33,681 nucleotides of DNA from a virus. Within the stretch, counting starts at the first letter, position 1. The number at the start of each line of letters is the position of its first letter. Of the stretch, positions 1 through 7,019 are shown in pieces. Both the position numbers and the translations under genes were made by a program. Location of the stretch: positions 1 to 33,681 of the IMG/VR virus record IMGVR_UViG_3300024518_003244. One strand, given 5' to 3'. The notes below the pieces were generated by a model. It saw nothing but the letters and a program-made list of their open reading frames with translations, was not told the origin of the DNA and did not search any database.

Positions 1-942
1 TTTCGTTGAATCTAGGGTTATGGTCCCACTTGTTGCTGCCGTTAGAGCAACCGCTGCGGTTCCTTGCTCGAAGTCATCGAAAAGGTTAGCCGCTGCTGTG
101 CCGCCTAGATATACGCCGCCGGAGAGGTAAATATCTTTTATTCGCTTGTCGGTTTTGCCTATGTCTAAATAGTCATCTGCGTTGGGGTAGAGTTTCTGAC
201 TGCCGAGCAATAACCGCAATCCCGCCCCCGCCCGAAACCCCATTTCATCATCGTTATTATTGTATGCAATTGAGCCAGCATCGGTATCGGTGTCTCCCAT
301 CCGTAACTCTGACTCACCAGTTGCGGATGATTTTATATAGACGATTGCCGAGGCTTTGCTGGTATCGCCTACCTCAAGACCATCTGTGACTGTGACGGTT
401 CCTGCAAATACTGCGGATTCTGAGCCGCTTGCGCCTGAGAGGGTTAGGTTGGTTATAGTGTCGTCTGCCCCCAGTAGCATTGACGCACCAACTTTGCTGG
501 TATTAAGTCGAAACTCTCCATTGCTGTAGTTGTTTTTTATCTCTGCGGATTTGCCTCCGGTCGGGGTGCTCCATGTGATCCTAGAGGTTGCACCGTCACG
601 ATTTAGTAAGCTAATCCCGCCAGACGAGCCATCTGCTTCAACTATAAAGTCGTCACTATTTGCTTCGGGAACAGCCCCGCTAGAGCCTGTGCTGAACTTG
701 CCAGCACCATTTGCGTACAAAGTTACTGCATCGGCTGCACCGACAGCGCCACCAACGGCAAAATCGTTCACAAAAGAACTGACGTTGTTCCCGTCAACCC
801 GCGCCATCTCATAAACAACACCACCAACCATGACCACCAGCACGCCCTTGGTGGTATCAATCTGCATCTCATTCTCAACAATGGATGCCGCCACCTCAGC
901 AGTGGTGCCTCGTCTAAATTTGACCTGTGTTGCTTCTGTCAT
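1..942 (-). CDS. Tail fibre / receptor-binding protein, N-terminal part (3' end cut by window edge)
   Basis: Open minus-strand frame starting at ATG 942-940 and still open at position 1 (314 codons). The N-terminus (VKFRRGTTAEVAASIVENEM then QIDTTKGVLVV) resembles the N-terminal segment of many phage fibre proteins, including Mtd-type ones (family knowledge). The middle is low-complexity, Gly/Ser/Thr/Asp-rich and beta-prone, as in fibre shafts. Near the left edge comes LDIGKTDKRIKDIYLSGGVY followed by NLFDDFEQGT, the linker that usually precedes a fibre tip domain. It lies 12 bp downstream of the repeat protein and is the last gene of this arm of the late operon. The linker recurs at the right edge of the window in the same frame. 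If the two copies are merged, 252 codons from here plus 157 from the right end give one 409-aa fibre. The tip encoded at 1-85 differs from the tip at the right end. Confidence 0.8.
   Translation of the reverse strand, partial: MTEATQVKFRRGTTAEVAASIVENEMQIDTTKGVLVVMVGGVVYEMARVDGNNVSSFVNDFAVGGAVGAADAVTLYANGAGKFSTGSSGAVPEANSDDFIVEADGSSGGISLLNRDGATSRITWSTPTGGKSAEIKNNYSNGEFRLNTSKVGASMLLGADDTITNLTLSGASGSESAVFAGTVTVTDGLEVGDTSKASAIVYIKSSATGESELRMGDTDTDAGSIAYNNNDDEMGFRAGAGLRLLLGSQKLYPNADDYLDIGKTDKRIKDIYLSGGVYLGGTAAANLFDDFEQGTAAVALTAATSGTITLDSTK
86..187. repeat. Left copy of a 102-bp repeat shared by both window ends
   Basis: Positions 86-187 match 33580-33681 over 102 bp with a single mismatch (c at 177, a at 33671), in the same orientation and the same fibre reading frame. 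The mismatch changes an Asp codon to Tyr. Outside the match (positions 1-85 versus 33494-33579) the DNA diverges, although the proteins stay recognisably related at the junction (NLFDDFEQGT versus NLLDDYEEGT). This fits an assembly overlap at a circular junction in a mixed population. A tandem paralogue is the alternative. Confidence 0.85.
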
Positions 943-954
943 TTTCTCTGGTTC

Positions 955-2001
955 CTATAGTGGCGGGGATATTACGCCAACCGCTTGAGATGTTAGCACA
1001 ACTGGGGGCACAACTGCACCAGCTGCTTGATCTGTTAGTGATACCGGCACAGCTACTGATTGACTGCTTTCTGGTGTAACGGTTCGCGGGGCTGCTGGGG
1101 GTGATTCTGTCTCAGCTGACAATGTAGCAGGCGCGCCAACTGACCCAACTGGTGTGGTTCCAAGCTCAATCGGCCTCAGTAATGTGCCGCCCTCTTCCCT
1201 TGAGCTTCCATAATCCTCAAACTCAGTTGGCGCATCACTCGCCGCGCCATAATCTTCAAACACTGTTGGGGCATCTGAGGCGGCACCATAATCAAGATAA
1301 ATCAAATCAGATGAATTGGTCAGAGCCACTGGCACTGCTACTGCGCCAACTGTCTCTGGTGCTACCACCACCGGAACCGCAACTGCACCAGCTGTCTCTG
1401 CTGCCACCACAACTGGGATGGCAACTGCGCCAACCGCATCTGGTGTGACAGTGTTTGGTGCGCCTACCTCCCCAGCAGCGTCTGGTGTGACTGTGTTTGG
1501 TGCGTCAACCTCGCCTGCCGCCTCTGGGGTGACTGTCACAGGAACCGACAAAGCGCCCTCTGTGCGGTCTGTTAGGGCAACTGGTGTTGCCACCTCGCCA
1601 ATGGTCTCACCTGACACTGTTCTAGGCACTGAGAGAGCACCAGCTGTCTCTGGCGTGACATCTACCGGCGCAGCAATGTCTGCAACCGCTTCTGGTGCAA
1701 CAGTGACCGGCACATCTACTGTGCCAACTGTCTCTGGGGCCACCGCTCTAGGGGTCGCAACATCAACCACCGCATCAGGTGTCACTGATCTAGGCGCTGC
1801 TACCTCACCCGCTGCATCAGGTGCAACTGATCTGGGTACTGCAACCACCGCTGCTGAGTCTGGTGTGACTGATCGAGGCACTGCAACTGGGGCGGCTGTT
1901 TCTGGGGTGACTACTACCGGCGCAACTATAGCGCCAGCTGTCTCTGGTGCAACAGTGGTGGGTGGGTCTATACCTTCAACTGGCTCAGGCGTGAATGCCA
2001 T
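955..2001 (-). CDS. Virion-region protein made of about 20 tandem 14-residue repeats
   Basis: 348 aa. After a short N-terminus, residues 17-226 are fifteen back-to-back 14-residue units of the form V-T-P-E/D-T/A-A-G-x-V-x-x-P-x-x. Residues 237-262 hold a different 13-residue unit (DYGAASDAPTVFE) twice. Residues 280-348 return to five more 14-residue units. There is no signal peptide, membrane segment or coiled coil. Units are almost free of aromatic and Cys residues and contain regular Pro and alternating small/beta-branched residues, suggesting a beta-solenoid or extended rod; this is inference. It lies between the tape measure (3 bp gap) and the tail fibre (12 bp gap), so it is probably a tail or fibre component. 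I do not recognise the family. DNA repeats of 42 bp make the gene prone to unit gain and loss. Confidence 0.8.
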   Translation of the reverse strand: MAFTPEPVEGIDPPTTVAPETAGAIVAPVVVTPETAAPVAVPRSVTPDSAAVVAVPRSVAPDAAGEVAAPRSVTPDAVVDVATPRAVAPETVGTVDVPVTVAPEAVADIAAPVDVTPETAGALSVPRTVSGETIGEVATPVALTDRTEGALSVPVTVTPEAAGEVDAPNTVTPDAAGEVGAPNTVTPDAVGAVAIPVVVAAETAGAVAVPVVVAPETVGAVAVPVALTNSSDLIYLDYGAASDAPTVFEDYGAASDAPTEFEDYGSSREEGGTLLRPIELGTTPVGSVGAPATLSAETESPPAAPRTVTPESSQSVAVPVSLTDQAAGAVVPPVVLTSQAVGVISPPL

Positions 2002-2004
2002 TCT

Positions 2005-3960
2005 CTAAACTCCCACAATTGTGGCATTCAACTGAACACCATCTGCTGTTTGGCTATTGATAGATTCTATCAGATTGCGCACATTCTCTGGCGAATATCT
2101 TTCATCGCCATTGAGCGTGATGCTGATCGCTTGAGCTGTTTGAGCCACAGGCGCGCTTGTCACTGGGGCTGTGGCAACAGATCCTGAGCTGCTTGAGCTG
2201 GTTGACCCGCCACCTGGTGAGATAGATGAGCCACCACCGCCACCGATTTTGCTCATGACCTGAGACCCTACCAAAGCAACTCGCGCTGCCTCTGCAATGT
2301 TCGCTGGAAATCCAAGCGCTTGAGCCTTGGCAATACCGGTTGCAATGGCAATGCCAGCCTGAGCCTTGGCCGCGATCCTCTGCACCGCTGTGCTCTTGTT
2401 TCCCTGAGCCGCAAGAGTGCTGAGCAATGAGTCACCGCCTGCGCCAATAATTCGCTGCTTGAGTGATTGCTCCTCTGCTGCAATGCGCTCACTTTCTTTG
2501 GCGTATGCTCTCTCAAGCTGTGCTTTCTGTGCGAAATACTCCTCATCTGTCAGAGTCATATTCTCACGGGCGGCCTGAAGTTGGGCAAGCTCTGCGTCAT
2601 GGGCCTCTTGCCGGATCTCAGCTGCCGTCAAATACCTGACCCGCAACTCCTCAAGGAATGCTTCAGACTCAGCTTTTGTGGCCACAATGAGAGCGCTGTC
2701 TGCGTCTGGTACAGTTTCGGCACCAGCGCTGGCCCTGATCTCTGCAATAGCGTCTGCCCTAGCCTGAGCAATGCTGAGCGCTTCATCTGCGAATTGCTGA
2801 ATGGCGGTTGATGGCAGCGGCCGCATGGCCAGCTCTTGCAGCTCTGCGCTTGCATCCTTGACAGCTTTCACAGACACATCACCCATGGCTTTCAGTGCGT
2901 CTTGTTCGGCCTGAAGCGATGCCGTGAAGCTATCCAGCCCATCTGTTGGGATATTGACCAATGGCAGCTTGTTGGCGGTCTCAATCAATCCGCGCAACCC
3001 CATGCCAATGGTCTCAAATATGTTTGACCAGCCAATCAAAATTGTAGTGCCGCTCTTAACAATGGCCGCACCTAATCCCAAGAACCCAACCTCAACCACC
3101 TTGCCTGCTACCTGCACGCCGCGCAGCATGTCGGCTAATTTGGCAACGATGTTGATGATTCCTGTGAATACGTTTTTAGCAACGGCACCAAAGCCGCCTG
3201 CCTCAATCGCCATGTTGGTGAACTTACTGGCCAGCGCTGTGACTATCGGCGCAAGCTCAACTGTTGCCGACTGAGCGGCACCGGTCAGAACTTTCTTGAC
3301 CTCATTCAGCGCATCATTTGCCTGCTCAACTTTTGCTGCATCAATGCGACTGAGCGCAATGCCCATGGCATCAGCTCTGCTCTGGAAGTCATCGAGGGCG
3401 GCTGAGCCTCCTGCGAGTGTGTTGACCAGCGCAGCACCCTCAGAATCAAACAGCTTGAATGCCAGCGCCAGCTTGTTTCCTTCGCCTTCCACTTGCATCA
3501 TCGCATCTGCTATGTCTCGCATCTGCTCATCTGGTGACTTTTTGGCGAGATCCTCAGCGCTCAGGCCCAAAGTATCAAGTGCTTTGACCGCCTCGCCTGT
3601 ACCCTGTGCGGCCTCTGCAATCCGCCTAGTGGACCGCTGCAGGGCCATGTCAAGAGTATCCTGAGCAATGCCGGTCTGCTCAGCAGCGAACCGCAAGCCG
3701 ACCAGCTTATCTGTTGCCAAGCCTAACTTGTCAGCGGTCTTTGCCAGCGAATCAATATTTGATGCGGTTGATTTGAAGATAGCAGCAGCAACAGCCACGG
3801 CAGCGGCGGCACCAGCGGCACCCCACTTGGCCCAAGTGTTCATTGAGGCGCGCAGATTTGTTCCCATCTGTTTTACAGATCGGCTGGTTTTTCCTAGCTT
3901 TGCTTCTGCGTCAGAGTTTTCAACAACAACTTTGACGCTAATGACACCCACTTGACTCAT
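2005..3960 (-). CDS. Tail tape measure protein
   Basis: 651 aa. It sets tail length and is packed inside the tail tube, then ejected at infection. The N-terminus (VISVKVVVENSDAEAKLGKT) followed by an Ala-rich hydrophobic segment (about residues 47-65) and long Ala/Lys/Glu helical stretches are typical of siphophage tape measures. Central hydrophobic patches occur around residues 270-330, and the C-terminal third has coiled-coil character followed by a Gly/Ser-rich linker (near 575-600). At roughly 0.15 nm per residue it would predict a tail near 100 nm (rule of thumb). Its ATG overlaps the TGA of the frameshifted chaperone (ATGA at 3957-3960), the usual arrangement. Confidence 0.93.
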   Translation of the reverse strand: MSQVGVISVKVVVENSDAEAKLGKTSRSVKQMGTNLRASMNTWAKWGAAGAAAAVAVAAAIFKSTASNIDSLAKTADKLGLATDKLVGLRFAAEQTGIAQDTLDMALQRSTRRIAEAAQGTGEAVKALDTLGLSAEDLAKKSPDEQMRDIADAMMQVEGEGNKLALAFKLFDSEGAALVNTLAGGSAALDDFQSRADAMGIALSRIDAAKVEQANDALNEVKKVLTGAAQSATVELAPIVTALASKFTNMAIEAGGFGAVAKNVFTGIINIVAKLADMLRGVQVAGKVVEVGFLGLGAAIVKSGTTILIGWSNIFETIGMGLRGLIETANKLPLVNIPTDGLDSFTASLQAEQDALKAMGDVSVKAVKDASAELQELAMRPLPSTAIQQFADEALSIAQARADAIAEIRASAGAETVPDADSALIVATKAESEAFLEELRVRYLTAAEIRQEAHDAELAQLQAARENMTLTDEEYFAQKAQLERAYAKESERIAAEEQSLKQRIIGAGGDSLLSTLAAQGNKSTAVQRIAAKAQAGIAIATGIAKAQALGFPANIAEAARVALVGSQVMSKIGGGGGSSISPGGGSTSSSSSGSVATAPVTSAPVAQTAQAISITLNGDERYSPENVRNLIESINSQTADGVQLNATIVGV

Positions 3961-4519
3961 AACAGATTGATTCCTTGGGCCTCTAATTCTTTCCGCCGTT
4001 CAACCAGCTGATCAAACTGCTGCTCACTCATGCTGCCAAAGGTACGCTCTGGCATTTTCACTGCAATGACCATCCAGCACTCAGCTGGGGCCATCTTCCA
4101 ATACTCTGATGGGGCCATTCCATGCTGACCAACTAAGGCAGAATAGAAGTGCTCCCACGGCCAACGTTTTAGCGGTTTTTGCTCTTCGCCGCTCGCAGCG
4201 GCTTGGACTTTTTTGGCGGTTCAGGGAATATCGCTGACCAGATTTCAAAAAGCAGCGGGGCCACTTCTTCTGCGCCCATCTCGCCTGCGCCAAACATAGC
4301 CTGCCAGACTTCATCCTGTGTGATCTTGCATCCGCCCTCAGTGAGCAGCATTGAGATCAGCAGTGACGCCTGACTGAATCTGATGTCACCAGTCATCGAA
4401 TTCTGCATCATAATCATCAGATTGATGTGCTCTTCGATCTGGTTAATGAGCCCCATGGAAATAGGCACCATATAGCTGGTGCCGTTCCATGTGATCTCAA
4501 CTGACTTTTTGACTGCCAT
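3957..4519 (-). CDS. Tail assembly chaperone GT fusion made by -1 frameshift
   Basis: Predicted 187-aa product: 104 codons of the upstream chaperone frame, a -1 slip on A AAA AAG (4214-4208), then 83 codons in the -1 frame starting GTC at 4208 and ending TGA 3959-3957. The downstream part reads VQAAASGEEQKPLKRWPWEH and later MAPSEYWKMAPAECWMV, similar in style to lambda-gpT-like chaperone extensions (W/Y/F-rich, ending in a charged helix). It has no good start of its own and fills the otherwise empty 210 bp before the tape measure gene, ending in a 4-bp ATGA overlap with it. In lambda and relatives the G and GT proteins are needed in a fixed ratio to bind the tape measure and recruit tail tube protein. 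Frame, slip site and hairpin are seen; function is inferred from the family. Confidence 0.85.
4169..4519 (-). CDS. Tail assembly chaperone, short (G-like) form
   Basis: 116 aa, the unshifted product. The sequence is a compact helical domain (MVPISMGLINQIEEHINLM, then QASLLISMLLTEGGCKITQD) with a basic Lys/Arg-rich end encoded after the slip site. Size and position between tail tube (4526-4921) and tape measure fit the G-type chaperone of siphophages. The stop TAA (4171-4169) is only 12 codons past the slippery codon AAG, so most ribosomes should end here and a minority continue as the GT fusion. There is no sequence signature beyond position, size and frameshift. Confidence 0.85.
   Translation of the reverse strand: MAVKKSVEITWNGTSYMVPISMGLINQIEEHINLMIMMQNSMTGDIRFSQASLLISMLLTEGGCKITQDEVWQAMFGAGEMGAEEVAPLLFEIWSAIFPEPPKKSKPLRAAKSKNR
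4188..4214 (-). promoter_or_regulatory. Programmed -1 ribosomal frameshift site
   Basis: In the mRNA sense the zero frame reads CCA AAA AAG, containing the slippery heptamer A AAA AAG (4214-4208), the same heptamer as E. coli dnaX. A 5-nt spacer (UCCAA, 4207-4203) follows. Then comes a perfect 6-bp GC-rich hairpin, GCCGCU-GCG-AGCGGC (4202-4188). Heptamer, spacer length and stem all fit efficient bacterial -1 frameshifting. Confidence 0.88.
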
Positions 4520-4525
4520 TAGGCG

Positions 4526-4921
4526 TTAAGTGCCAGCAACAAATACAGCAGCACCAGATGATTTGAATGGCGCATCAAATGTCTGCAGGCCATTGCTCTC
4601 ACCGGTCATGGCGAAGCTCTCAAGCGCTGCGTCAAATGTGACTGTGCTGCCATCAGGCAGGGTCACAACTGCTGGGAAGATCTGCGAGCTGCCAAAGAAG
4701 GCGGCAAGCAGCTCATAGTTCTTGACAGTGCCAGACATAGTGAAGTCAAAAGCCTTCTTTCCAGCTACAGCCAGGAATTCCTGCCAGCCTGCGCTTGCGT
4801 CATCTGTGGTGTCAAGCAGCTCATTTGTTGCTGTGAATGCTTTGGTGATTGTTCCCAGTAGGGTTTGACCGCCTACTGTCATGGTGACCTGACGGCCTAT
4901 AACTCCGATTCCTACTGACAT
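4526..4921 (-). CDS. Major tail (tube) protein
   Basis: 131 aa. Forms the stacked rings of the tail tube. It is beta-rich and compact (VGGQTLLGTITKAFTATNEL, TMSGTVKNYELLAAFF, TLPDGSTVTFDAALESFAMT), a pattern of TP901-1-type tail tube proteins, and lies directly upstream of the two tail chaperones and downstream of the tail terminator, the standard siphophage order. ATG 4921-4919. It is at the short end of the family size range. The family call rests mainly on order, size and beta pattern. Confidence 0.82.
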   Translation of the reverse strand: MSVGIGVIGRQVTMTVGGQTLLGTITKAFTATNELLDTTDDASAGWQEFLAVAGKKAFDFTMSGTVKNYELLAAFFGSSQIFPAVVTLPDGSTVTFDAALESFAMTGESNGLQTFDAPFKSSGAAVFVAGT

Positions 4922-4949
4922 TGTTCACACTCCAAAAAAGATTAAAAAA

Positions 4950-5342
4950 TTAAGACTTGCCTATATTAACATGAAAACGCTGGATGCCATGCCTTGTGTT
5001 TCCATCTGGATCTGCTAACTGCTCAGAAAACTCTTGAATGCAATCGACAAGTGCATAGCCGGTCATGGTTGCAGTGAACCTGTGCATGGCTGTAAATATG
5101 GCTGATTGCATCTCGATGACCTGCTTGACTGACTTGGTGCGGCTCCACACATGCACAAGGAATGTGCCCTCCCAGAATAGCATCTCATCTGAATCAAGCT
5201 CATTCAGCTTGGGTGCTTCAAGAACAACGTATGGAAACGCTGCACCGCTGGCAGGGTTTGCCGACTGGGGAACGTATGAAACACAATCAAACCCCGTTGT
5301 TTTCAACTGGGTCAATAATACCGGATAAAGCAAAGGGGTCAT
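4950..5342 (-). CDS. Tail terminator / tail completion protein (DUF3168-like)
   Basis: 130 aa. The terminator ring caps the growing tail tube and docks on the head connector. The start MTPLLYPVLLTQLKTTGFDC followed by P-Y-V-V-L, a central HVWSRTKS and a long amphipathic helix VKQVIEMQSAIFTAMH match DUF3168/gp17-type proteins (family knowledge). The ATG overlaps the upstream HK97-gp10-like gene by 4 bp, indicating translational coupling. A lambda gpU-type terminator is the functional equivalent. Confidence 0.75.
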   Translation of the reverse strand: MTPLLYPVLLTQLKTTGFDCVSYVPQSANPASGAAFPYVVLEAPKLNELDSDEMLFWEGTFLVHVWSRTKSVKQVIEMQSAIFTAMHRFTATMTGYALVDCIQEFSEQLADPDGNTRHGIQRFHVNIGKS

Positions 5343-5782
5343 GCAAGCACCTGCTGAATTTGTCGAGTGACAGCGCGATTGATGGCAGGCTCAAGGTCTC
5401 GCTTGTGAGCTTGTCTGGCTGGCTCAAGGAATGGGCGCGCTGCCATGTTGACTGTGCCAAATTCCAGATGGGCGGCATAGTCAAGATCACTGCCGACCTC
5501 TGCAACTCGACTGCCTTTTGTGTGCTCAACTGCAACTGACTTGACCAGCGCACCTGTGTCTGTGTTGGGGGCATCACCCTCAGCGCTGACTGTGTGACTG
5601 ATAGGAGTGCCGCCCTGTGTTGTCTTGCGTACAGTGCGGCCTTGTGACTGCTCTTGGATTGACTTGATGGCAGTGCTTCTCACCATGTGCGCAACGTCGA
5701 GCACTGCGTCATCAATGGCGCTGTCTATGTCAACCGCCAAGCCCTGCAGATTCTTGATAGTTTTATCCACGCCCGTGATCAC
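5339..5782 (-). CDS. HK97 gp10-like head-tail/tail completion protein
   Basis: 147 aa. The C-terminal signature VGSDLDYAAHLEFGT then MAARPFLEPA is the hallmark of the HK97 gp10-like family, a neck/tail component joining head and tail. The N-terminal half is helical with a basic patch (RTVRKTTQGG) near residues 49-58. The start is GTG (5782-5780), overlapping the TGA of the previous gene as GTGA, which decides the start. Position between closure and terminator genes fits. Confidence 0.88.
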   Translation of the reverse strand: MITGVDKTIKNLQGLAVDIDSAIDDAVLDVAHMVRSTAIKSIQEQSQGRTVRKTTQGGTPISHTVSAEGDAPNTDTGALVKSVAVEHTKGSRVAEVGSDLDYAAHLEFGTVNMAARPFLEPARQAHKRDLEPAINRAVTRQIQQVLA

Positions 5783-6117
5783 TGCGCAACACCTCTCTCA
5801 ATCAGCAGCTCCATCCAGATGTGAGCCTCTTCGATGTCAACAATGGACCTGATCTGGTAATCCTTTCCGGCATAGGTCACTTTCATGGTCTCATCAATAT
5901 CATCTCGATACCTGATGAACACTGAGGCCATGCCGGTTGCATCGAGCCTCTGGCTGTGCATCTTCTCGCCGCCGCTCTTGGGTTTGATAAATGCCCATGG
6001 AGTAACAACGGTTGTCCATGTCTCAGTGTCGCCGCCATAGCCATCATCAACAAGCACTGACTGGCTGATTGTGATCTTGCGATTGAGTTGACCGGCTGTG
6101 ATGTCGCAGCACTTCAT
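5779..6117 (-). CDS. Head-closure / head-tail joining protein (SPP1 gp16-like)
   Basis: 112 aa from ATG 6117-6115, which overlaps the TGA of the upstream connector gene (ATGA). A longer frame exists upstream but lies inside that gene. Features: QLNRKITISQSVLVDDGYGG, PWAFIKPKSGGEK, FIRYRDDIDETMKVTYAGKD and ending IWMELLIERG. This beta-barrel pattern (L-x-x-R-I-T-I, later W-A-x-I, then F-x-I-R-Y-R) is that of the phage head-tail joining family that plugs the portal after packaging. Confidence 0.87.
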   Translation of the reverse strand: MKCCDITAGQLNRKITISQSVLVDDGYGGDTETWTTVVTPWAFIKPKSGGEKMHSQRLDATGMASVFIRYRDDIDETMKVTYAGKDYQIRSIVDIEEAHIWMELLIERGVAQ

Positions 6118-6704
6118 CAGATGAACATCTCTGCCCTGCGATAAGGTGTCAGCAGCATTGCCGCGCCTGTGTTGTTGATCGCGTCTGCAGCTGTGCACAT
6201 GCCTCTGTGCTCGTACATGTAAGCCGCCACCATAGTGACCGCTGTGACAATAGCCTCTGGCACCGCATCAATGTCTGAGTATCCCGCATCGTAAACCACC
6301 ACAAATGCAGGCTCATCATCATCGTGCGAGGTGAAGCCATCGAATACGATCTCATCACCGCGCAGATTGTAATCAGTATATGCATCACCATTCACTGTGA
6401 CCGCTGTGACCGCATTGGCTACATCAGCCATGCTGTTGGAGTAAGGCAGCAGAATGTTGAGAACAAAGCCGCCAAGGGATGGTGACATACCAGCTGTTGG
6501 GGTTCCGGCTGTTGGCCAGTCTTGCGCAGTGAGCGTGAATTCTCTGGTTATCAGGTTCCGGTTCAAATACTCGATGACCCCTGCTGTGGCAGCAGTAGCC
6601 AATGGAGTGATGAGAGGATCTGTCAGGTCATCCAGCCTCAACCAATCGGCAAGCTGCTGATCAGTTATGACTGGGGTGACTGGGGTTGAAGGGATTGATT
6701 GCAT
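6117..6704 (-). CDS. Head-tail connector adaptor (HK97 gp6 / SPP1 gp15 type)
   Basis: 195 aa. The adaptor ring binds below the portal. The N-terminus TDQQLADWLRLDDLTDPLIT followed by LATAATAGVIEYLNRNLITR is the helical gp6-like start; the middle is a beta insertion (residues about 70-135) and the end returns to helix (EAIVTAVTMVAAYMYEHRG). It is longer than HK97 gp6 because of the beta insertion, as in many relatives. It directly follows the 73-aa gene and overlaps the closure gene by 1 bp. Confidence 0.85.
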   Translation of the reverse strand: MQSIPSTPVTPVITDQQLADWLRLDDLTDPLITPLATAATAGVIEYLNRNLITREFTLTAQDWPTAGTPTAGMSPSLGGFVLNILLPYSNSMADVANAVTAVTVNGDAYTDYNLRGDEIVFDGFTSHDDDEPAFVVVYDAGYSDIDAVPEAIVTAVTMVAAYMYEHRGMCTAADAINNTGAAMLLTPYRRAEMFI

Positions 6705-6926
6705 TTACTTGGACGCTTTCTTGCCAGCCTTTGTGGCTGCAACAGATGCTTTCTGCTCAGCTGGCTTGACCACCTTTGACTCAGCTGGTTTGTTGGCTGG
6801 TTTGGTTACTGGTGCGATCTGGCCGCCTTTGATTCTCGCTCTGGTCTGGCCAGAGTTTTCATTCAAAGAAACAGTTGCGCCTTTCTCACCCAGTGGGCAA
6901 GTGCTTAGGATTTTGAATTTTTGCAT
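6705..6926 (-). CDS. Small basic Lys/Ala/Pro-rich protein of the head module
   Basis: 73 aa. The N-terminal 35 residues (QKFKILSTCPLGEKGATVSL) look like a small beta fold; the rest is a disordered tail rich in Lys, Ala and Pro (KPANKPAESKVVKPAEQKAS). It lies between the capsid terminator and the connector adaptor, immediately adjacent to the latter. Small genes of this kind are common at this position; none has a function I can name. A DNA- or capsid-associated role is only suggested by charge. Confidence 0.65.
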   Translation of the reverse strand: MQKFKILSTCPLGEKGATVSLNENSGQTRARIKGGQIAPVTKPANKPAESKVVKPAEQKASVAATKAGKKASK

Positions 6927-6967
6927 TGCTCAGATCTCAATAAAATGAAGATGACAAATGGTAGCAC

Positions 6968-6996
6968 AAAAAAAAGCCCACCGGTTAGGGCAGGCT
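6968..6996 (-). terminator. Rho-independent terminator after the capsid gene
   Basis: In minus-strand RNA: an 8-bp stem (AGCCUGCC / GGUGGGCU, with two central G-U pairs; 6996-6975) with a 6-nt loop, followed by a run of U complementary to the A tract at 6968-6975. On the plus strand the two wobble pairs become C-A mismatches, so the minus orientation is favoured. It starts 24 bp after the capsid stop and may give capsid mRNA an excess over downstream genes. Confidence 0.8.
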
Positions 6997-7019
6997 TTTT
7001 CTATCGGTTACTTCCTCCG

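Noticed and set aside
1-942. Diversity-generating retroelement acting on the fibre (Mtd-like N-terminus, variable tip)
   Set aside because: No reverse transcriptase gene and no template repeat with adenine-specific mismatches was found; tip variation looks like domain exchange.
1316-2008. 230-aa plus-strand open frame
   Set aside because: It is the antisense shadow of the 14-residue-repeat gene; its own repeat pattern follows from the 42-bp DNA period, and it lies against the late operon direction.
4081-4314. 77-aa minus-strand frame over the chaperone gene
   Set aside because: It uses the third frame. The slippery heptamer leads into the -1 frame ending at 3957, which shows chaperone-like sequence and the ATGA junction; this frame does not.
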